From the NCBI GenBank assembly GCA_018067115.1, contig JAGPVI010000215.1:1-7172 (forward strand): DNA of 7,172 bases, read 5' to 3'. The notes under the pieces are model-generated. The model was not told where the DNA came from. It searched no databases and was given only the letters and a program-made list of their open reading frames with translations. The DNA is from Bizionia sp. Lineage in GTDB: Bacteria > Bacteroidota > Bacteroidia > Flavobacteriales > Flavobacteriaceae. Positions 5,891-7,172 of the stretch are shown here, in pieces. Positions within the stretch are counted from its first letter, which is position 1; each line of letters begins with the position of its first letter. The translations under genes were made by a program, and so were the position numbers.

Positions 5891-5953
5891 ATGAAAACAA
5901 ATACAAATACAAACATAATTATTATCAGCATTATTATTCGCTCTATCGAGTGA
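5891..5953 (+). CDS. ilv leader peptide 3, 20 aa, Ile-only sensor
   Basis: ORF starting MKTNTNTN, then the same Ile4-Ser-Ile3-RSIE tail as leader peptide 2, ending in TGA (5951-5953). Eight of 20 residues are Ile, with no Val or Leu. The N-terminal codons are Asn/Thr-rich (AAT ACA repeats) and differ from ORF 2, while the shared tail is identical at every base including silent positions. It starts 20 bases after the T tract of terminator 2 and is the last checkpoint before ilvE. Confidence 0.85.
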   Translation: MKTNTNTNIIIISIIIRSIE

Positions 5954-6011
5954 GTCAGGCTGGTATATCCAATTTCAAGCCTTTCTCATTCATTTGAGAA
6001 AGGCTTTTTTT
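5912..6011 (+). repeat. Direct repeat copy B (attenuator unit 3)
   Basis: Second copy of the 100-base block at 5771-5870, with 98 identical positions and no gaps. It extends into a longer T tract (6005-6014) than copy A. Sequence outside the block is not obviously related between units. Confidence 0.97.
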
Positions 6012-6014
6012 TTT
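5977..6014 (+). terminator. Attenuator terminator 3, immediately before ilvE
   Basis: AAGCCTTTCTCA (5977-5988) pairs with TGAGAAAGGCTT (5995-6006) as a fully Watson-Crick 12-bp stem, followed by T10 (6005-6014). It looks the stronger of the two duplicated terminators. The antiterminator strand GAGTGAGTCAGGCT (5948-5961) and protector strand CGCTC (5939-5943) are as in unit 2. The stem ends about 40 bases before the ilvE ATG, so termination here would silence the operon. Confidence 0.9.
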
Positions 6015-6047
6015 ACAATAAAATCATAATTCTATAAAAACTAAACC

Positions 6048-6938
6048 ATGTACTACGACAACAACACAGTTATTTATTTAGACGGAAAATTCGTTAAAGC
6101 CAAAGAAACAGTAACAGATTTATACAGCCAAACTATGCACTATGGCTATGGTGTCTTTGAGGGCATTCGAGCGTATGCTTCAGAAAATGGTACGCGCGTT
6201 TTTAAAGTAAAAGAACATTATAAACGCTTGAAAAAATCAGCTGAACTCATCAATATCCCCTTTAATTATGAGGTTGATGAATTAGTAGATGCTACGTACG
6301 CCCTTTTAGAAAAAAACAACCTGCAAGATGCTTATGTGCGCCCGTTAGTTTTTTGCGACCCTAATATGAGTCTCTCTAGACCCAATACTGTTTCCGTAAT
6401 GATCTGTGCTTGGGAATGGGGTGCATATTTAGGCGATAAACAATTGCGTTTAACTCTTTCTTCCTTCTGTCGTCCGCATCCACGATCCATAAAAATTGAA
6501 GCCAAAGTATGCGGACATTATGTTAATTCCATATTGGCCACCAACGAAGCAAAAGACAATGGTTACGATGAAGCTTTGCTTTTGGATAGCGATGGTTATT
6601 TGGCAGAAGGTCCTGGCGCTAATCTGTTTTTTGAAAAAGATGGTGTGCTATTTACACCTCAATTAGGAAACATTCTTCCCGGTATTACACGAGCAACAGT
6701 GATAGAATTGGCAGAAGAACTCGGTATCGAATTAAGGTTAGGTCGTTTTAAACCGGAAGTATTAGACAGTGCAGATAGTGCTTTTTACTGCGGTACTGCA
6801 GCAGAAGTTATTGGAATTGAATCTATAGATAATAAAAAATTTAATAAAAACTGGAACGATTCATTAGGTAGAAAATTACAACAGGCCTATATAAAATTGG
6901 TAAGAGAGTCAGAACAAATAATAAACACAACATATTAA
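6048..6938 (+). CDS. ilvE: Branched-chain amino acid aminotransferase
   Basis: PLP enzyme of fold type IV that transaminates the 2-oxo acids of Val, Leu and Ile with glutamate, the last step of branched-chain synthesis. At 296 aa it is close to E. coli IlvE (about 309). Key features: MHYGYGVFEGIRAY (30-43) at the active-site entrance, EAKVCGHYVNSILA (151-164) with the PLP lysine K153, DEALLLD then EGPGANLFF (187-195) with E187 near the cofactor nitrogen, LPGITR (210-215) as phosphate-binding loop, and CGTAAEV (248-254). ATG 6048 follows the third terminator by about 33 bases in an A-rich context. The stop overlaps the ilvD start as TAATG, implying translational coupling. Expression should depend on the three upstream attenuators. 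A D-amino acid transaminase is the main alternative fold relative, but the motifs and context favour IlvE. Confidence 0.96.
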   Translation: MYYDNNTVIYLDGKFVKAKETVTDLYSQTMHYGYGVFEGIRAYASENGTRVFKVKEHYKRLKKSAELINIPFNYEVDELVDATYALLEKNNLQDAYVRPLVFCDPNMSLSRPNTVSVMICAWEWGAYLGDKQLRLTLSSFCRPHPRSIKIEAKVCGHYVNSILATNEAKDNGYDEALLLDSDGYLAEGPGANLFFEKDGVLFTPQLGNILPGITRATVIELAEELGIELRLGRFKPEVLDSADSAFYCGTAAEVIGIESIDNKKFNKNWNDSLGRKLQQAYIKLVRESEQIINTTY

Positions 6939-7172
6939 TGAAAACACTAAATAAATACAGTAAAACTATAACACAAGACGAAACCCAGCCTGCAGCTCAA
7001 GCAATGCTTTATGGCATCGGTTTAACCGAAGATGATTTACAAAAAGCTCAAGTAGGTATTGTAAGTACGGGCTATGAAGGCAATACCTGTAATATGCATC
7101 TAAACGATTTGGCAAAAGAAGTTAAAACAGGTGTGCAAAATGAAAATTTAGTAGGTTTAATATTTAATACCA
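6938..7172 (+). CDS. ilvD: Dihydroxy-acid dehydratase, N-terminal part, cut by window edge
   Basis: Iron-sulfur dehydratase that converts 2,3-dihydroxy-3-methylbutanoate and -pentanoate to the 2-oxo acids used by IlvE. The first 78 codons are visible. They begin MKTLNKYSKTIT, followed by PAAQAMLYGIG (18-28), VGIVSTGYEGNTCNMHL (39-55) with C51 as a cluster ligand, and LVGLIFNT near the edge, all typical of Bacteroidetes IlvD. The ATG shares its A with the ilvE stop codon (TAATG), so the two genes are read from one message behind the attenuated leader. The usual length is near 560 residues, so most of the protein, including the remaining cluster cysteines, lies beyond the window. Confidence 0.95.
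   Translation, partial: MKTLNKYSKTITQDETQPAAQAMLYGIGLTEDDLQKAQVGIVSTGYEGNTCNMHLNDLAKEVKTGVQNENLVGLIFNT

Larger units (their letters stand above)
5598..6047 (+). promoter_or_regulatory. ilv operon leader with three serial Ile-responsive transcription attenuators
   Basis: The leader holds three repeats of the same logic: a short Ile-rich ORF, a segment that can pair with the left arm of a terminator, and the terminator itself. Unit 1 spans 5612-5740, unit 2 spans 5756-5870 and unit 3 spans 5891-6014. In classical attenuation (trp, his and ilv leaders of enterobacteria), a ribosome stalled for lack of charged tRNA frees the antiterminator and transcription continues. Here three such decisions precede ilvE. 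Predicted terminated RNAs would be about 140, 270 and 415 bases. ORFs, stems and downstream genes are seen directly; the mechanism is inferred from the known type. Confidence 0.85.

Noticed and set aside
5612..5953. Small hydrophobic type I toxin peptides
   Set aside because: Ile-rich short peptides can resemble membrane toxins, but each ORF is followed by an alternative antiterminator and an intrinsic terminator upstream of ilvE. No antisense RNA promoter is evident.
5771..6011. CRISPR-like or mobile element repeat
   Set aside because: There are only two 100-base copies, each containing an ORF tail and a terminator. There is no spacer pattern, no transposase and no target-site duplication.
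5598..6047. T-box or metabolite riboswitch
   Set aside because: No T-box consensus or specifier-loop structure is seen. The Ile-rich ORFs explain the terminators fully.

Overview
The window looks like a chromosomal core segment of a Bacteroidetes, most likely Flavobacteriaceae. It is AT-rich. Most transcription units are preceded by the Bacteroidetes -7 element TAnnTTTG, and starts have A-rich leaders rather than Shine-Dalgarno sequences. DnaX, RsmD with a DUF3822-like partner, IlvE and IlvD all read like flavobacterial proteins. No mobile element, CRISPR array or tRNA is visible.

Left part (1-1770): the 5' 433 codons of dnaX run leftward and are cut by the window edge. They are divergent from rnpB (RNase P RNA, about 1400-1702, +), which ends at a strong bidirectional terminator (1709-1740). 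Inside dnaX, a run of ten A residues lies just after the clamp-loader collar domain. A one-base slip in either direction meets a stop within six codons, which suggests a programmed way to make a short gamma form.

Middle part (1770-3997): three overlapping minus-strand genes form an operon read from a promoter at about 3909-3916. They are a two-TM membrane protein with a pseudopilin-like segment, a DUF3822-like protein with an actin-fold-like pattern, and rsmD (16S rRNA m2G966 methyltransferase). Divergent from them is a 475-residue superfamily 1 RecD/Dda-like DNA helicase (3998-5425).

Right part (5426-7172): this is the start of an ilv operon, ilvE (6048-6938) overlapping ilvD (from 6938) as TAATG. 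Between the single recognisable promoter (5585-5592) and ilvE lie three consecutive transcription attenuators. Each has a short isoleucine-rich leader ORF (24, 18 and 20 codons, each with eight Ile codons), a predicted antiterminator and an intrinsic terminator. Units 2 and 3 are a 141-bp-period tandem duplication, identical at 98 of 100 bases. RNA polymerase would have to pass three successive isoleucine checkpoints before reaching ilvE. This serial leader is the most notable system in the window; the dnaX slippage candidate is second.
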